From the NCBI RefSeq assembly GCF_011299095.1, contig NZ_CP049889.1, positions 1,840,501 to 1,904,500 on the forward strand: DNA of 64,000 bases. Direction: 5' to 3'. The notes beneath the pieces were generated by a model. The model saw only the letters and a list, made by a program, of their open reading frames with translations. It was not told where the DNA came from and searched no databases. Shown here piece after piece: positions 28,424-37,540 of this stretch (position 1 is the first letter of the stretch; every line of letters starts with the position of its first letter). Made by a program: the position numbers and the translations under genes. Source of the stretch: Jeotgalibaca porci (GTDB lineage Bacteria > Bacillota > Bacilli > Lactobacillales > Aerococcaceae).

Positions 28424-30112
28424 ATGTTATTCGACAAGAAGGGTAGTATGGATGAACATGAGGCACACGACATTATAGAAAATGTTGTCGCAGCCGGTGA
28501 TATCGGAATGTTTTCCTGGCATATGGACACAGGTACGTTTGAATTGATTGAACACATATCAGGATACCGGTTACAAGGGATTCATTCACTACCTGATTTT
28601 TTGGAGCGTTATGTGTTTCCTAAAGATTTGGAAATAGCTCTTCAAGACTTAAATAATTATTTAAATGGAAAAGAAGAAGTGTTCCAAAGTACCTTTAGAG
28701 TCCTTGATAGCAAAGATAAAATGCACTGGGTATTTTGTAAAGGCACCATTATGGAGTCGAACAAATTAGCGGGTCTTATTTACGATGTATCTGCAAACAA
28801 GATGCTTAAAGGGAATGATTATACAACCAACCTTGTCGATGCAAAGTACCTGACGCGGAAGTTGGGAAATGCCATTCAGAATAAGCAGAAAGAGAATAGC
28901 ATAGGAGCCTTGTTGTATCTCGAAATCGACAATTTACATTCTCTTATCAATCACTACGGCTTCAAGTTTGGGAGTATCGTCTTATATCAGATGAGTCGCA
29001 TTTTACTGAACTTTACAAGTGGAAAGGACGAAGTATCGCGGTTCCCGAATGATAAATTTATGCTGCTTATTGACAACGTAACCAGTAATGACGAAATTAA
29101 GAATCTCGGCAAAAAGATTATTAAAATGTTGGAAGCGCCGCTGATTGTTGAAGGGCTGCCCGTTTATTTGAATGTCAGCATTGGTATGACATTATTTCCG
29201 GATGCGGATAAAGATGCGATTGAACTCATTAGACAATCCGACTTTGCAATTTCTCATTCTAAAGAGCAGGGCAGTAACCGTGCCAGTTTTTTTGATACGG
29301 AATTGATGGAGACGTTTAATCGCGGGATGCAGATTGAAAGCGAACTGGCTAATGCCTTGAACAACGACGAATTCTACCTTGTTTATCAACCACAATTAAA
29401 CGTTGTAGATAATATAATCACTGGATTTGAAGTCCTGTTGCGTTGGAATAATAAAAGATTGGACTTTGTTTCACCAGCTGAATTTATTCCTGTTGCTGAA
29501 GAAAAAGGATATATCGTGAAAACTGGACGCTGGTTGTTGCAAGAGACTATAAAAACTGCCCGCAGTTGGATCGATCTAGGACTGGAATTTGGTACACTCT
29601 CGATTAATGTTTCGCCGGTTGAATTGTTCCAAAAGGATTTTAGAGAGAGATTGCTGGAGACGTGCGTAAAGTACGACGTTCCGCCAGAAAAAATAAAAGT
29701 AGAGATTACGGAACGAACGGTCATGAATTCCAATGCCAAGAATATAACGATTATTAATGATTTGTTGGCAGATGGATTCAAAATTGCTCTTGACGATTTT
29801 GGGATGGGGTATTCAAACTTCAACTTCTTATTTGAATTTGAAATCACTACGCTAAAACTGGACAAATCATTAGTCGAACATATCAAAGATAAAAAGCGGC
29901 GTCTTTTCATTGAGAGTATCCTCAAACTCAGAGATTACAAAGACTTTGATGTGATTGCGGAAGGTGTCGAAACAAAAGAAGAACTGGATACACTCGTTGG
30001 ATTAGGCTGCCGACGCATTCAAGGCTACTACTTTAGCCAACCGCTGAAACGATCAGTGGCAGAGAAATTTTTAATGGATTTTAGTAATAAAAGCGCTGAT
30101 ATGGGGAAATAA
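28424..30112 (+). CDS. c-di-GMP protein: PAS-like, degenerate GGDEF, EAL
   Basis: A 562-residue cytoplasmic protein. Residues about 15-125 resemble a PAS sensor, about 150-300 a GGDEF domain and about 305-555 an EAL domain. The cyclase signature is lost: RFPNDKF stands where GGDEF should be, so no diguanylate cyclase activity is expected. The EAL motif reads EVL, but the other catalytic positions look intact: SINVSP, VEITE, LDDFGMGYSN, LKLDKSLV and AEGVE. A c-di-GMP phosphodiesterase is therefore plausible. AGGAGA precedes the ATG. No partner gene is nearby. Confidence 0.88.
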   Translation: MLFDKKGSMDEHEAHDIIENVVAAGDIGMFSWHMDTGTFELIEHISGYRLQGIHSLPDFLERYVFPKDLEIALQDLNNYLNGKEEVFQSTFRVLDSKDKMHWVFCKGTIMESNKLAGLIYDVSANKMLKGNDYTTNLVDAKYLTRKLGNAIQNKQKENSIGALLYLEIDNLHSLINHYGFKFGSIVLYQMSRILLNFTSGKDEVSRFPNDKFMLLIDNVTSNDEIKNLGKKIIKMLEAPLIVEGLPVYLNVSIGMTLFPDADKDAIELIRQSDFAISHSKEQGSNRASFFDTELMETFNRGMQIESELANALNNDEFYLVYQPQLNVVDNIITGFEVLLRWNNKRLDFVSPAEFIPVAEEKGYIVKTGRWLLQETIKTARSWIDLGLEFGTLSINVSPVELFQKDFRERLLETCVKYDVPPEKIKVEITERTVMNSNAKNITIINDLLADGFKIALDDFGMGYSNFNFLFEFEITTLKLDKSLVEHIKDKKRRLFIESILKLRDYKDFDVIAEGVETKEELDTLVGLGCRRIQGYYFSQPLKRSVAEKFLMDFSNKSADMGK

Positions 30113-30211
30113 AATCACCCGTATTCGCGCTTTTTAATTTTTGTAAATAAAACTATCTGGGAATGGAAGTCAGCAGAATAAAAGGTTATAGTTAATGTGA
30201 GGTGATGAAAG

Positions 30212-30844
30212 ATGCTGAAAGAAGCATGTGTAGAAAATTTTACAGATGTACCTGCAGTAATTAATCGGGGAGCAAAACGGATTGAACTCTGTGATAACTT
30301 ATCTGTCGGCGGAACAACGCCAAGTTTAGGGGTAATAAAAGTTTCAACGGAATATTGCTATGATAATGATGTATCCGTTATCGTTATGCTGAGACCGCGT
30401 GGTGGAGATTTTGTCTATTCGATTATGGAGAAAGCAATGATGATCCATGACTTGGAAGAAATTAGCAAATTGCGTCCAGAAGGTATTGCAGTAGGTGCTT
30501 TGACGGCCGAAAATGAATTGGACAAACCATTTTTGGAAGAAATCGCAACTTTGGCAAAGAATAAACACATGACTTTAGTGTTCCATATGGCTTTTGATCT
30601 CATACCAAAAGACTTACAGAGAGAGTCATTATTATGGCTGCAAGAGCACGGATTCATACGAATTTTAACGCACGGCGGACCTGCTGAAAAAACGATTTTT
30701 GAAAACATTGAAAATATTGCTGAACTGATGAAAATTAGCCCCGATATGACAATCATGCCAGGCGGCGGACTGACGAAAAACAACTTAGACGAATTGTTGA
30801 CGCATATCGATGCTGTGGAAGTCCACGGCACTCGAATTGTATAA
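30212..30844 (+). CDS. cutC: CutC family protein
   Basis: A 210-residue TIM-barrel protein with the CutC signatures ACVENFTDVPAVINRGAKRIELCDNLSVGGTTPS (residues 4-37, quoted in parts: RIELCDNLSVGG), VMLRPRGGDF, FHMAFDLIP, ILTHGGP and IMPGGGL. It was named for copper tolerance, though that role is disputed. Slightly shorter than the 230-250 residues common elsewhere. GAGGTGA precedes the ATG. The Mg2+ M-box begins shortly downstream. Confidence 0.9.
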   Translation: MLKEACVENFTDVPAVINRGAKRIELCDNLSVGGTTPSLGVIKVSTEYCYDNDVSVIVMLRPRGGDFVYSIMEKAMMIHDLEEISKLRPEGIAVGALTAENELDKPFLEEIATLAKNKHMTLVFHMAFDLIPKDLQRESLLWLQEHGFIRILTHGGPAEKTIFENIENIAELMKISPDMTIMPGGGLTKNNLDELLTHIDAVEVHGTRIV

Positions 30845-30891
30845 AACTTAGACATGCTTAATTAAGTATGTTAAACTGTTTAAGACAAAAA

Positions 30892-31072
30892 CTTAATAGC
30901 CTTGTTAGGTGAGGTTACTGTACTAGAGATATGCTGCTGCCCAGAAACGTCGAAAGACGCCAATGGGTCAACAGGAATTTCCGAATTAAGGGAATTCTTA
31001 ACGTAGCTGGGATTCACAATCCCTATGCTGTACAGAGCTAAAACTCGACGAAGAGGTGCGAATTCTTTTACT
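30892..31072 (+). ncRNA. M-box (ykoK) magnesium riboswitch
   Basis: Conserved M-box core TTAGGTGAGGTTACTGTAC, ATGCTGCTGCCCAGAAACGT, AAAGACGCCAATGGGTCAAC and CAGAGCTAAAACTCGACGA are all present and in order. It lies upstream of mgtE with a terminator at 31094-31121, so high Mg2+ should shut transporter expression down. A weak promoter candidate is TTAGAC (30848-30853), 18 bases, TAAACT (30872-30877). Confidence 0.96.
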
Positions 31073-31093
31073 GTACACATATGTTGTATTTTT

Positions 31094-31121
31094 GCATGCT
31101 CTTTGGGAGCATGCTTTTTTT
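31094..31121 (+). terminator. M-box terminator
   Basis: GCATGCTC (31094-31101), loop TTTGG, GAGCATGC (31107-31114), seven T residues. Confidence 0.9.
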
Positions 31122-31239
31122 GTTTAGATGAACTTTCAGGAGGTGGTTGTAATGGACCCGAAGCCCAGGTGCAATAAAAAAATGGTAAACAATATAACTG
31201 AGGGGGACATTGCCCCCTATTTGAGAGGGATTACTAATC

Positions 31240-32586
31240 ATGAAAAACTACGAAAACATTTTCCAAGCTGCTAAAAACAACAACCGCCAAGCGTTCCGCT
31301 CCAGCTTCTTCAAGCTTCACTTGAAGGACCAAGAGGAGCTATACCACGCTTTGTATCCGAAAAACAAAGAGAAAATCGAAGGCTTTTTAACACCTGCTGA
31401 GTTTTCAGATCTATTTAAATGGATGGACACTGAGGGACAAAAAGAAGTTTATGAGGTATTTTCCCGAGATTATGTAGCGGGCTTACTGCCTTATATGGAA
31501 ACAGATACCATTGTTAAGTTTCTATCCATTCTGGAGGAGGAACAAGCAGAAGAATTACTCCACTTACAAGAAGAAGATTTACGCTGCCAAATCAAGGAAG
31601 TTATGACCTTTAATCCCGAGACTGCTGGATCTATCATGAATAAGAGTTTTGTTATTGCGACAATGAATGAAACGGTCAAAGATGTCGCAGAGCGGTTACG
31701 TGCTTCGGCACTCACAGTTGAAATGGTGTATTATGTCTATGTTCTAAATGGCGAAGGGCAACTATGTGGAGTTGTGTCGTTGCGTGATTTAATGACAAAT
31801 CCGGATAGTAAGATTTTGACAGAAATCATGGTTACAAAACTAGTGTCGGTGGCAACTACGAATGACCAGGAGTTGGCAGCAAAGATGCTGCAGGCATATG
31901 ATTTAATTGCCATTCCAGTTTTGGATGATGCTGGGAAAATGAAAGGAATTATCACGGTCGATGATGTTATGGACGTATTAACGGAAGAGGTCACAGAAGA
32001 TTTCCACGAATTTGCGGCAATTAGTAAATCAGACTCTAGCACTAATGCTAAAGAAAGTGTCTGGAATGATGCCCGCGTGCGGATGCCTTGGATTATTATA
32101 TTGGTCTTTTTAGGAATGATAAGTGCTTCGTTAATTAGTTCGTTTGAAGATACATTAAATCAAGTCGTTTTGTTGGCGGCATTTATTCCTATCATTATGG
32201 ATTCAGCCGGAAATGTGGGGACACAATCGCTTGCGGTTGCTGTTCGAAAATTATCAGTCGGAGATAATCCGTTTAGTGAGGAATTCTGGAAAACGATTTG
32301 GCAAGAATTTCTGGTAGGGACCATAATAGGAGCTGCTGCTGGAATCGTTCTTGGTTTAATTGTAGCCTTATTTTATGGTAATACCATTTTAGGAATTATT
32401 ATCGCCGTATCGTTGCTTCTAACGCTAAGTTTATCCAATGTTGTTGGAGCTGTTATACCGGTTATCATCCATAAATTCAAGCTTGACCCGGCTGTTGCTT
32501 CAGGTCCGTTTATCACAACCATAAATGATGCTTTAGGCTTAATCATTTATTTTTCAATTGCAACGCACCTGTTACATTTATTATAG
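31240..32586 (+). CDS. mgtE: Magnesium transporter MgtE
   Basis: A 448-residue membrane protein: N-terminal helical domain (about 1-125), a CBS pair (about 130-255, MTFNPETAGSIMNKSFV at its start) and five transmembrane helices from residue 283. The TM region contains IPIIMDSAGNVGTQSLAV and the Mg2+-pathway residues in TTINDALG. Family members are Mg2+ channels gated by the cytosolic domains. Its M-box leader confirms the Mg2+ link. TTGAGAGGGATT precedes the ATG. Confidence 0.96.
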   Translation: MKNYENIFQAAKNNNRQAFRSSFFKLHLKDQEELYHALYPKNKEKIEGFLTPAEFSDLFKWMDTEGQKEVYEVFSRDYVAGLLPYMETDTIVKFLSILEEEQAEELLHLQEEDLRCQIKEVMTFNPETAGSIMNKSFVIATMNETVKDVAERLRASALTVEMVYYVYVLNGEGQLCGVVSLRDLMTNPDSKILTEIMVTKLVSVATTNDQELAAKMLQAYDLIAIPVLDDAGKMKGIITVDDVMDVLTEEVTEDFHEFAAISKSDSSTNAKESVWNDARVRMPWIIILVFLGMISASLISSFEDTLNQVVLLAAFIPIIMDSAGNVGTQSLAVAVRKLSVGDNPFSEEFWKTIWQEFLVGTIIGAAAGIVLGLIVALFYGNTILGIIIAVSLLLTLSLSNVVGAVIPVIIHKFKLDPAVASGPFITTINDALGLIIYFSIATHLLHLL

Positions 32587-32600
32587 AATACTAAATATAG

Positions 32601-32636
32601 AAGGAGAGAGGGATAAGAGTCCTTCGCTCCTTTTTT
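32601..32636 (+). terminator. mgtE terminator
   Basis: Arms 32603-32613 and 32620-32630 with one mismatch and one G-U pair, then six T residues. Confidence 0.75.
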
Positions 32637-32720
32637 GCTTGCTCGAGAGCTAAAAAAGAGCTTAAAAAACCAAGGAAAACCAACATTTCTAGATTGTGGT
32701 GGAACGTAAAAGGATATCTT

Positions 32721-32830
32721 TTGCTTTTTAATATCAGGTACTTTTATAATGCGGATAAAGGAGTTAAGATAGTTAATGACAGGCGGCCTGATTTATAAAA
32801 TTCGCTTCTCTTAATTTTTTGGCTTATAAT
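32721..32830 (+). promoter_or_regulatory. Two promoter candidates before the membrane-protein gene
   Basis: Candidate 1: TTGCTT (32721-32726), 18 bases, TATAAT (32745-32750). Candidate 2: perfect -10 TATAAT at 32825-32830 with a poor -35. The remainder of the 32587-32878 gap shows nothing recognisable except a 12-codon ORF at 32776-32814 that I do not count as a gene. Confidence 0.4.
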
Positions 32831-32878
32831 AGTAGGATTGTCGCTTGTTCACAAAAATAATGTATGAAGGAGGAGTAT

Positions 32879-33598
32879 ATGAAGAATGAAGGACGTTTAA
32901 CGAAAGGAAAGAATTTACTTTTAGGAATTGTATTTATACTATTGGTGGCTTCAATTATTTTTGCGGTCTACATGTTCTTTCAAGCACCTGAAGAAGCTAC
33001 CGGCATTGAGGGAGAGCGAATGAAGAGTGATTATATCTTAATGATTTTACAGTGTACGTTTGGCGCTCTCGTTATTTTTTTACCACAAAGAGTGGAAAAC
33101 CACTTTGAAATTGATATTCCGAATGTAATCGAAATTATTTATATAATCTTTTTATTTTTAGCTATTTATTTAGGGGAAGTACGGAATTTTTATTTCTTAT
33201 TTCCAAATTGGGATGCTGTTCTGCATTTTTTTAGTGCAGGAATGCTGGGAGCAGTCGGCTTCATGTTGGTTAATTTTATGACGGGAATTGAGAAGTTGAA
33301 TTTACGCTTGAGTCCAGGCTTTGTATCGTTTTTCGCATTTTGCTTTGCATTGACATCTGGCGTAGTTTGGGAAATATATGAATTTATGGCGGACGGTATT
33401 CTCGGTACAAATATGCAGAAATTTATAACATTTGAGGGTGAGATGCTTATAGGGCGAGAAGCAGTGCGCGACACAATGGAAGATTTGATTGTGGATGCAC
33501 TGGGTTCATTGTTAATTGTTTTAATCGGCTATTTCTACTTACGCCGCAAACGCGTGGTTGAACTGGAAAAGAACCCTGAATTGGAATTGAGTGAATAA
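32879..33598 (+). CDS. Multi-pass membrane protein of unknown function
   Basis: A 239-residue protein with about six hydrophobic segments (12-35, 51-70, 80-105, 117-140, 153-175, 205-225). Conserved-looking polar motifs lie in or near the membrane: WDAVLHFFSAG, SGVVWEIYEF and DTMEDLIVDALGS. They recall YjdF/DUF2238-type membrane proteins, but the match is by memory only. AAGGAGGAG at 32867-32875 selects the ATG at 32879. Monocistronic. Confidence 0.7.
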   Translation: MKNEGRLTKGKNLLLGIVFILLVASIIFAVYMFFQAPEEATGIEGERMKSDYILMILQCTFGALVIFLPQRVENHFEIDIPNVIEIIYIIFLFLAIYLGEVRNFYFLFPNWDAVLHFFSAGMLGAVGFMLVNFMTGIEKLNLRLSPGFVSFFAFCFALTSGVVWEIYEFMADGILGTNMQKFITFEGEMLIGREAVRDTMEDLIVDALGSLLIVLIGYFYLRRKRVVELEKNPELELSE

Positions 33599-33638
33599 AA
33601 AAATCAGTACTGGGGAAAACGCCCAGTACTGATTTTTT
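33597..33638. terminator. Terminator after the membrane-protein gene
   Basis: Near-perfect 17-bp stem (33598-33614 with 33622-33638) flanked by A-run and T-run, so it can work on both strands. Confidence 0.9.
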
Positions 33639-33737
33639 CATAGTATAGGGTTTATAAGTTTCTGGGGGAAAGTCATTCATTATTTTCACGTTTTTTCCTT
33701 TTGTTCCAAGGAGGGTATAATAATAGATTTTTACCGT

Positions 33738-33831
33738 AAATAGCTCACTCAGATCGAAAAATCGTTTTGAGTGAGCTATTTTTCGCAAAAAGGCTCACTC
33801 AGATTGAAAAATCAGTTTGAGTGAGCTATTT
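33738..33831. repeat. Two tandem hairpins, 53-bp period (GCTCACTCA family)
   Basis: Hairpin 1: arms 33738-33751 and 33768-33781. Hairpin 2: 33793-33801 and 33818-33826. Both enclose a GAAAAATC loop. Located between convergent genes and ending three bases before the stop codon of the ECF component. Confidence 0.85.
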
Positions 33832-33833
33832 AG

Positions 33834-34313
33834 TTACTTTAAGATGGGCATTAAGACTTTATAAAGAATAATAGCAAAGGCTGCACCGACGATACCTTGT
33901 AAGAGGTTCATAGGTGAGGCCGCGAACGCTGCTGCTAATCCATACAAGAACCAATCCGTCAGAAAATAGCCGGCTGTCATCCAGATTGCGGGTATAAATA
34001 CTGCAAAATAGATCTTTCCAGTTTTTTTATATAGAACTCCAGCAAAAAGACCTTCTAGTCCTTTTACGAAAAAAGTAAAGGGGATATACATGGCATAACC
34101 TGCAATCATATCTGCCAAAGCAGAACCAATGGCACCTGCCCAAAAACCGGCGGCCGGTCCTAAAATTAAAGCGGCCAACAACAAAATAGTATCGCCTATA
34201 TTTACATACCCTTGTGCACTCGGGATTGGAATGCGAAAGAGTAGGGTCATAACCGTTGTTAATGAAGCGAACATGGCGAACAGAACCAATTGGTGTGTTT
34301 TATTTCTTTTCAT
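33834..34313 (-). CDS. ECF transporter S component, predicted vitamin B6 uptake
   Basis: A 159-residue membrane protein with six hydrophobic segments and the HmpT/PdxU-like features: IPIPSAQGYVNIGDT early, LGPAAGFWAGAIGSALADM, then PFTFFVKGLEGLFAG. S components capture a vitamin and use shared EcfA/A'/T subunits encoded elsewhere. The gene is divergent from a pyridoxamine/pyridoxal kinase gene, so vitamin B6 is the likely substrate; hydroxymethylpyrimidine is the alternative. AAAGGAG precedes the ATG. Confidence 0.85.
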   Translation of the reverse strand: MKRNKTHQLVLFAMFASLTTVMTLLFRIPIPSAQGYVNIGDTILLLAALILGPAAGFWAGAIGSALADMIAGYAMYIPFTFFVKGLEGLFAGVLYKKTGKIYFAVFIPAIWMTAGYFLTDWFLYGLAAAFAASPMNLLQGIVGAAFAIILYKVLMPILK

Positions 34314-34464
34314 TCGAACACTCCTTTTTCATCATATTATACATGATTGCTTAAAAATGAATATCGAATTAGAGAAGCCTACCCACTAAGTAATATTAAT
34401 GCCACATCACTTGCTTTCTTTTGGTACAATAATCTAGATAGATTAAAAAGGAGGCGGATGTGTA

Positions 34465-35319
34465 ATGCACCAACCGCGTGTTTTAGTAATACAAGATATA
34501 TCCGCCAGTTGCCGGATTTCAGCGAACGTCGCTGTTCCCGTTTTAAGCTGCTTAAATAATGCCGTGAATATTTTACCGACAGCCCTTTTAAGTACGCATA
34601 CGGGGATCGGTTTTTCAGATTTTACTTACCTTGATTTAACAAATGAGATAAAAAAGATATTAAATCATTGGCAATCTTTGGGTATCAAATATGACGGTGT
34701 TTTAATCGGGTATTTGGGTTCGACTGAACAGATTGCTCTGGTGAAGCGCATCATTCGAGACTTTTTGAAGCCGGACGGTATCGCCATTTTGGACCCAGTA
34801 ATGGGAGATCATGGTTTTTTATACACGGGCTTTGATGCTGGTTACGTTCGTGAAATGCGCGAACTCTGTAGCGCGGTTTCAGTTATAATCCCGAACATGA
34901 CCGAGGCGAGTTTATTGCTGGATCGTCCCTATAAAAGTGGACCGTATACAAAAGAATATGTAGAAGAAATTATTAAGGAGCTTGCAGCTCTGAATAGTCG
35001 CACAACTATTTTAACAGGCGTGCGTTTTAATGACGAAGAGTTAGGAGCAGCCAGTCATTATGCTGGTTCCCCTGATATTAACTATTGTTTCGATAAATGG
35101 CATCAGGGGCACTTTGATGGCACGGGTGATTTATTTTCTAGTACTGTTGGAGGTCTTTTATTTCAGAAAAAAACATTAGAAGAGGCGACAACAATCGCCG
35201 TAGCGTATGTCAACCGTGTGATTCAAAGAACCATCAATAGTGAGTCAGACCCGCTGTTTGGCGTACAATTTGAAACAGATTTACCATTTCTGATGCAATC
35301 CGTTCATGAAGGGAGATAA
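34465..35319 (+). CDS. pdxK: Pyridoxamine/pyridoxal kinase
   Basis: A 284-residue ribokinase-fold enzyme: VLVIQDISASCRISANVA (substrate region), ILDPVMGDHG, IIPNMTEASLLL, and the C-terminal anion-hole motif FDGTGDLFSS carrying the catalytic Asp. It phosphorylates vitamin B6 vitamers and thereby traps the imported vitamin. AAGGAGG lies upstream. Four bases separate it from the disrupted AEC gene, suggesting they were one operon. Confidence 0.9.
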   Translation: MHQPRVLVIQDISASCRISANVAVPVLSCLNNAVNILPTALLSTHTGIGFSDFTYLDLTNEIKKILNHWQSLGIKYDGVLIGYLGSTEQIALVKRIIRDFLKPDGIAILDPVMGDHGFLYTGFDAGYVREMRELCSAVSVIIPNMTEASLLLDRPYKSGPYTKEYVEEIIKELAALNSRTTILTGVRFNDEELGAASHYAGSPDINYCFDKWHQGHFDGTGDLFSSTVGGLLFQKKTLEEATTIAVAYVNRVIQRTINSESDPLFGVQFETDLPFLMQSVHEGR

Positions 35320-35927
35320 ATAAATGAACCCCCTAGTTGTGGTGGAACAGTTACTGCTTTTGATGCTTGTGATGCTAATCGGTTATAGCGTGGCACGAAT
35401 GAAATTGCTTGATGACCATGCGGAAATGAATTTTGCGACTTTAATTAATTATGTTACAGTACCGGCGTTAATTTTGTCAGCAACGGATGGTGGGGCAGTG
35501 GCTGGATCGAAGTGGGACAGTTTAATCGTTCTTTTCGTTGCGAGCAGTTCCTATGTATTTTTTACCTTATTAGCGTTTTTTATCCCGAAGCTTTTCAAAG
35601 TAAAGCCGGATGAAATAGGCGTTCTACAATTTGTGACTGTGTTTGCGAATAACGGCTTTATGGGATTACCCGTGGTATTGGCCTTGTTTGGAACAAGTGG
35701 GCTGTTTTATGCTTCTATCTTCAATATTCCGAATAATATCCTCGTGTATTCGTTAGGTGTTTATTTCATTTCCAGAGGGAAGAAGAAACAGACGATTGAT
35801 TTACGAAAATTGCTACTAAATCCCGCTATTATATCGGCTTTTTTGGCACTCTTGCTGTTTCTCTTTGATATTCAGCTGCCTTCTTTACTTTCGAAAACAT
35901 TGGTGAGTCTGGGGAATATGATAAGCT

Positions 35928-35979
35928 CCCTTCAAAGTAGACACTGAAAAAAACAAACTACTTTGAAGGGGGTTTTTTT
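35928..35979 (+). promoter_or_regulatory. IS left-end hairpin masking the orfA ribosome binding site
   Basis: Perfect 13-bp arms 35928-35940 and 35958-35970. The 3' arm contains the GAAGGG of the orfA ribosome binding site, and seven T residues follow. It would block translation, and perhaps transcription, coming from outside the element, as known for IS10 and IS50. Confidence 0.7.
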
Positions 35980-35981
35980 CT

Positions 35982-36692
35982 ATGACTAGAAAACATACCG
36001 ATCCAGAACTGTTACATTTAATTGATTTACACCTAAGGGGTGTTTCTTATCGAACGCTTGTTGATCAGCACCATCTCAAACTATCTGATACCACTTTTAT
36101 GAATTATGTCCATCGGTACCAGGACCATGGCATGGAAGGGATCCGCTCCCAGAAGAATTACCGCAGTTACTCGAAAGAATTCAAGCAGAAAATTGTAGCT
36201 GAATACCTACAGACGGGTTACGGCTTTTCATACTTAGCCGCTAAATATAACATTCCATCTAAAACAACGGTAAACAAATGGGTAATTCGATATACTGAAG
36301 GAAAAGAGAATGAGACATATTCTCCGAAATCTGAGGTGTACAACATGACGGGTGTTAAAAAATCATATGAAGAAAAATTAAAAATCGTAGAAGATTACAT
36401 AGCCAATCGCCTGACTTATCTGGAAGCAGCGGAGAAAAACCATGTAAGTTACAGTAACATTTATTCCTGGGTGAATAAATACAAAAAGCATGGACCGATA
36501 GGTCTGGAAGACAACCGGGGCCGCGGGAAGCCCACGGAAATTCAAACAACGGAAGAACGTTTAAACGCAGAAGTAGAGACACTCAAAGCCCGGAATAAAT
36601 GGCTAGAAATGGAGAACGATGCGTTAAAAAAGCGCCGAAAAATCGCTGGGAATCACAAATCACAGGGGTTAGACAAGAAGTGGAATATTTAA
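35982..36692 (+). CDS. IS3-family transposase OrfA
   Basis: A 236-residue DNA-binding protein with helix-turn-helix repeats (FSYLAAKYNIPSKTTVNKWV; TYLEAAEKNHVSYSNIYSWV) and a C-terminal leucine-zipper-like coil (EVETLKARNKWLEMENDALKK, residues about 197-217). GAAGGGGG precedes the ATG. A -1 slip at A-AAA-AAG (36626-36632) joins it to OrfB to make the transposase. Confidence 0.92.
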   Translation: MTRKHTDPELLHLIDLHLRGVSYRTLVDQHHLKLSDTTFMNYVHRYQDHGMEGIRSQKNYRSYSKEFKQKIVAEYLQTGYGFSYLAAKYNIPSKTTVNKWVIRYTEGKENETYSPKSEVYNMTGVKKSYEEKLKIVEDYIANRLTYLEAAEKNHVSYSNIYSWVNKYKKHGPIGLEDNRGRGKPTEIQTTEERLNAEVETLKARNKWLEMENDALKKRRKIAGNHKSQGLDKKWNI

Positions 36693-37540
36693 CTATTGAA
36701 GAATTAAAGCATAAATATCCCGTTATCCATCTTTGTGACATACTGGGTATCGCCAAATCCAGCTACTATAAGTGGTTAAAACGGGAACCCTCAGAAACAG
36801 AATTAAAACGCCTGAAACTGATGCGGGCGATCAAAGGAATCCACGAGGCATTCGGTGGGATTTACGGCTACCGAAGAATGACCATCTTTCTCAACTTTTT
36901 TAGAAGAGCGAAAGTGAATCATAAGTGTGTACACCGCCTCATGAGAATCATGGGGATCACAGCCGTCATCCGTCGCAAAAGAAGGAACTACGTGCCACAC
37001 AAAGCCGCACATGTGGCTGAAAACATCTTAAACCGTGATTTCCACGCTGAAAGACCCATGGAAAAGTTATTGACGGATGTCACGGAATTCCGGTTGACCA
37101 ATGGGACAAAACGTTACCTGAGCGCTATTTATGACCTCGGGTCAAAGAAAATCGTGGCTTATAAAACCAGTCACCGCAATGACAACCCGTTAGTACTGGA
37201 TACACTAAAGCAGATTTTGGGTGATGTAAAGCCTGAAACCACACTGATTCATAGCGACCGCGGTTCCCAGTACACCTCCCATGCCTTTAACAAGATGATT
37301 AAAGATCACCAGATAATCCATAGTATGTCACGCGTCTCGAAATGTATTGACAACGGCCCTATGGAAGGCTTTTGGGGTACCCTCAAGGTGGAGATGTTTA
37401 ACCTGGATACGTTTGACAGACCAGCGTACTTAGACCGGAAAATCAAGGCATACATCGCGTTCTTCAACAATGAACGCGTTACTTTGGATATGGGATTAGC
37501 GATTCCTACGGAAGAGAAGATTCTACAAATGATTGCATAA
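36599..37540 (+). CDS. IS3-family transposase OrfB (DDE integrase domain)
   Basis: In the -1 frame relative to orfA, overlapping it by 94 bases. The DDE residues are present: Asp in LLTDVTEF, Asp in IHSDRGSQY and Glu in GPMEGFWGTLK. An HTH_21-like region (HEAFGGIYGYRRMT) precedes the catalytic core. It is probably expressed only as the OrfAB frameshift fusion; its own ATG has no good ribosome binding site. All catalytic residues are intact, so the element may be active. Confidence 0.9.
   Translation: MARNGERCVKKAPKNRWESQITGVRQEVEYLTIEELKHKYPVIHLCDILGIAKSSYYKWLKREPSETELKRLKLMRAIKGIHEAFGGIYGYRRMTIFLNFFRRAKVNHKCVHRLMRIMGITAVIRRKRRNYVPHKAAHVAENILNRDFHAERPMEKLLTDVTEFRLTNGTKRYLSAIYDLGSKKIVAYKTSHRNDNPLVLDTLKQILGDVKPETTLIHSDRGSQYTSHAFNKMIKDHQIIHSMSRVSKCIDNGPMEGFWGTLKVEMFNLDTFDRPAYLDRKIKAYIAFFNNERVTLDMGLAIPTEEKILQMIA

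Noticed and set aside
32776-32814. A 12-codon ORF with AAAGGAG 12 bases upstream and a TATAAT promoter before it
   Set aside because: The predicted transcript would start on the ribosome binding site, the spacing is long and the peptide matches nothing; too weak to call a gene or leader peptide.
36599-37540. OrfB as an independently translated transposase
   Set aside because: Its in-frame ATG lacks a ribosome binding site and lies inside orfA; the phased A6G site points to a frameshift fusion.
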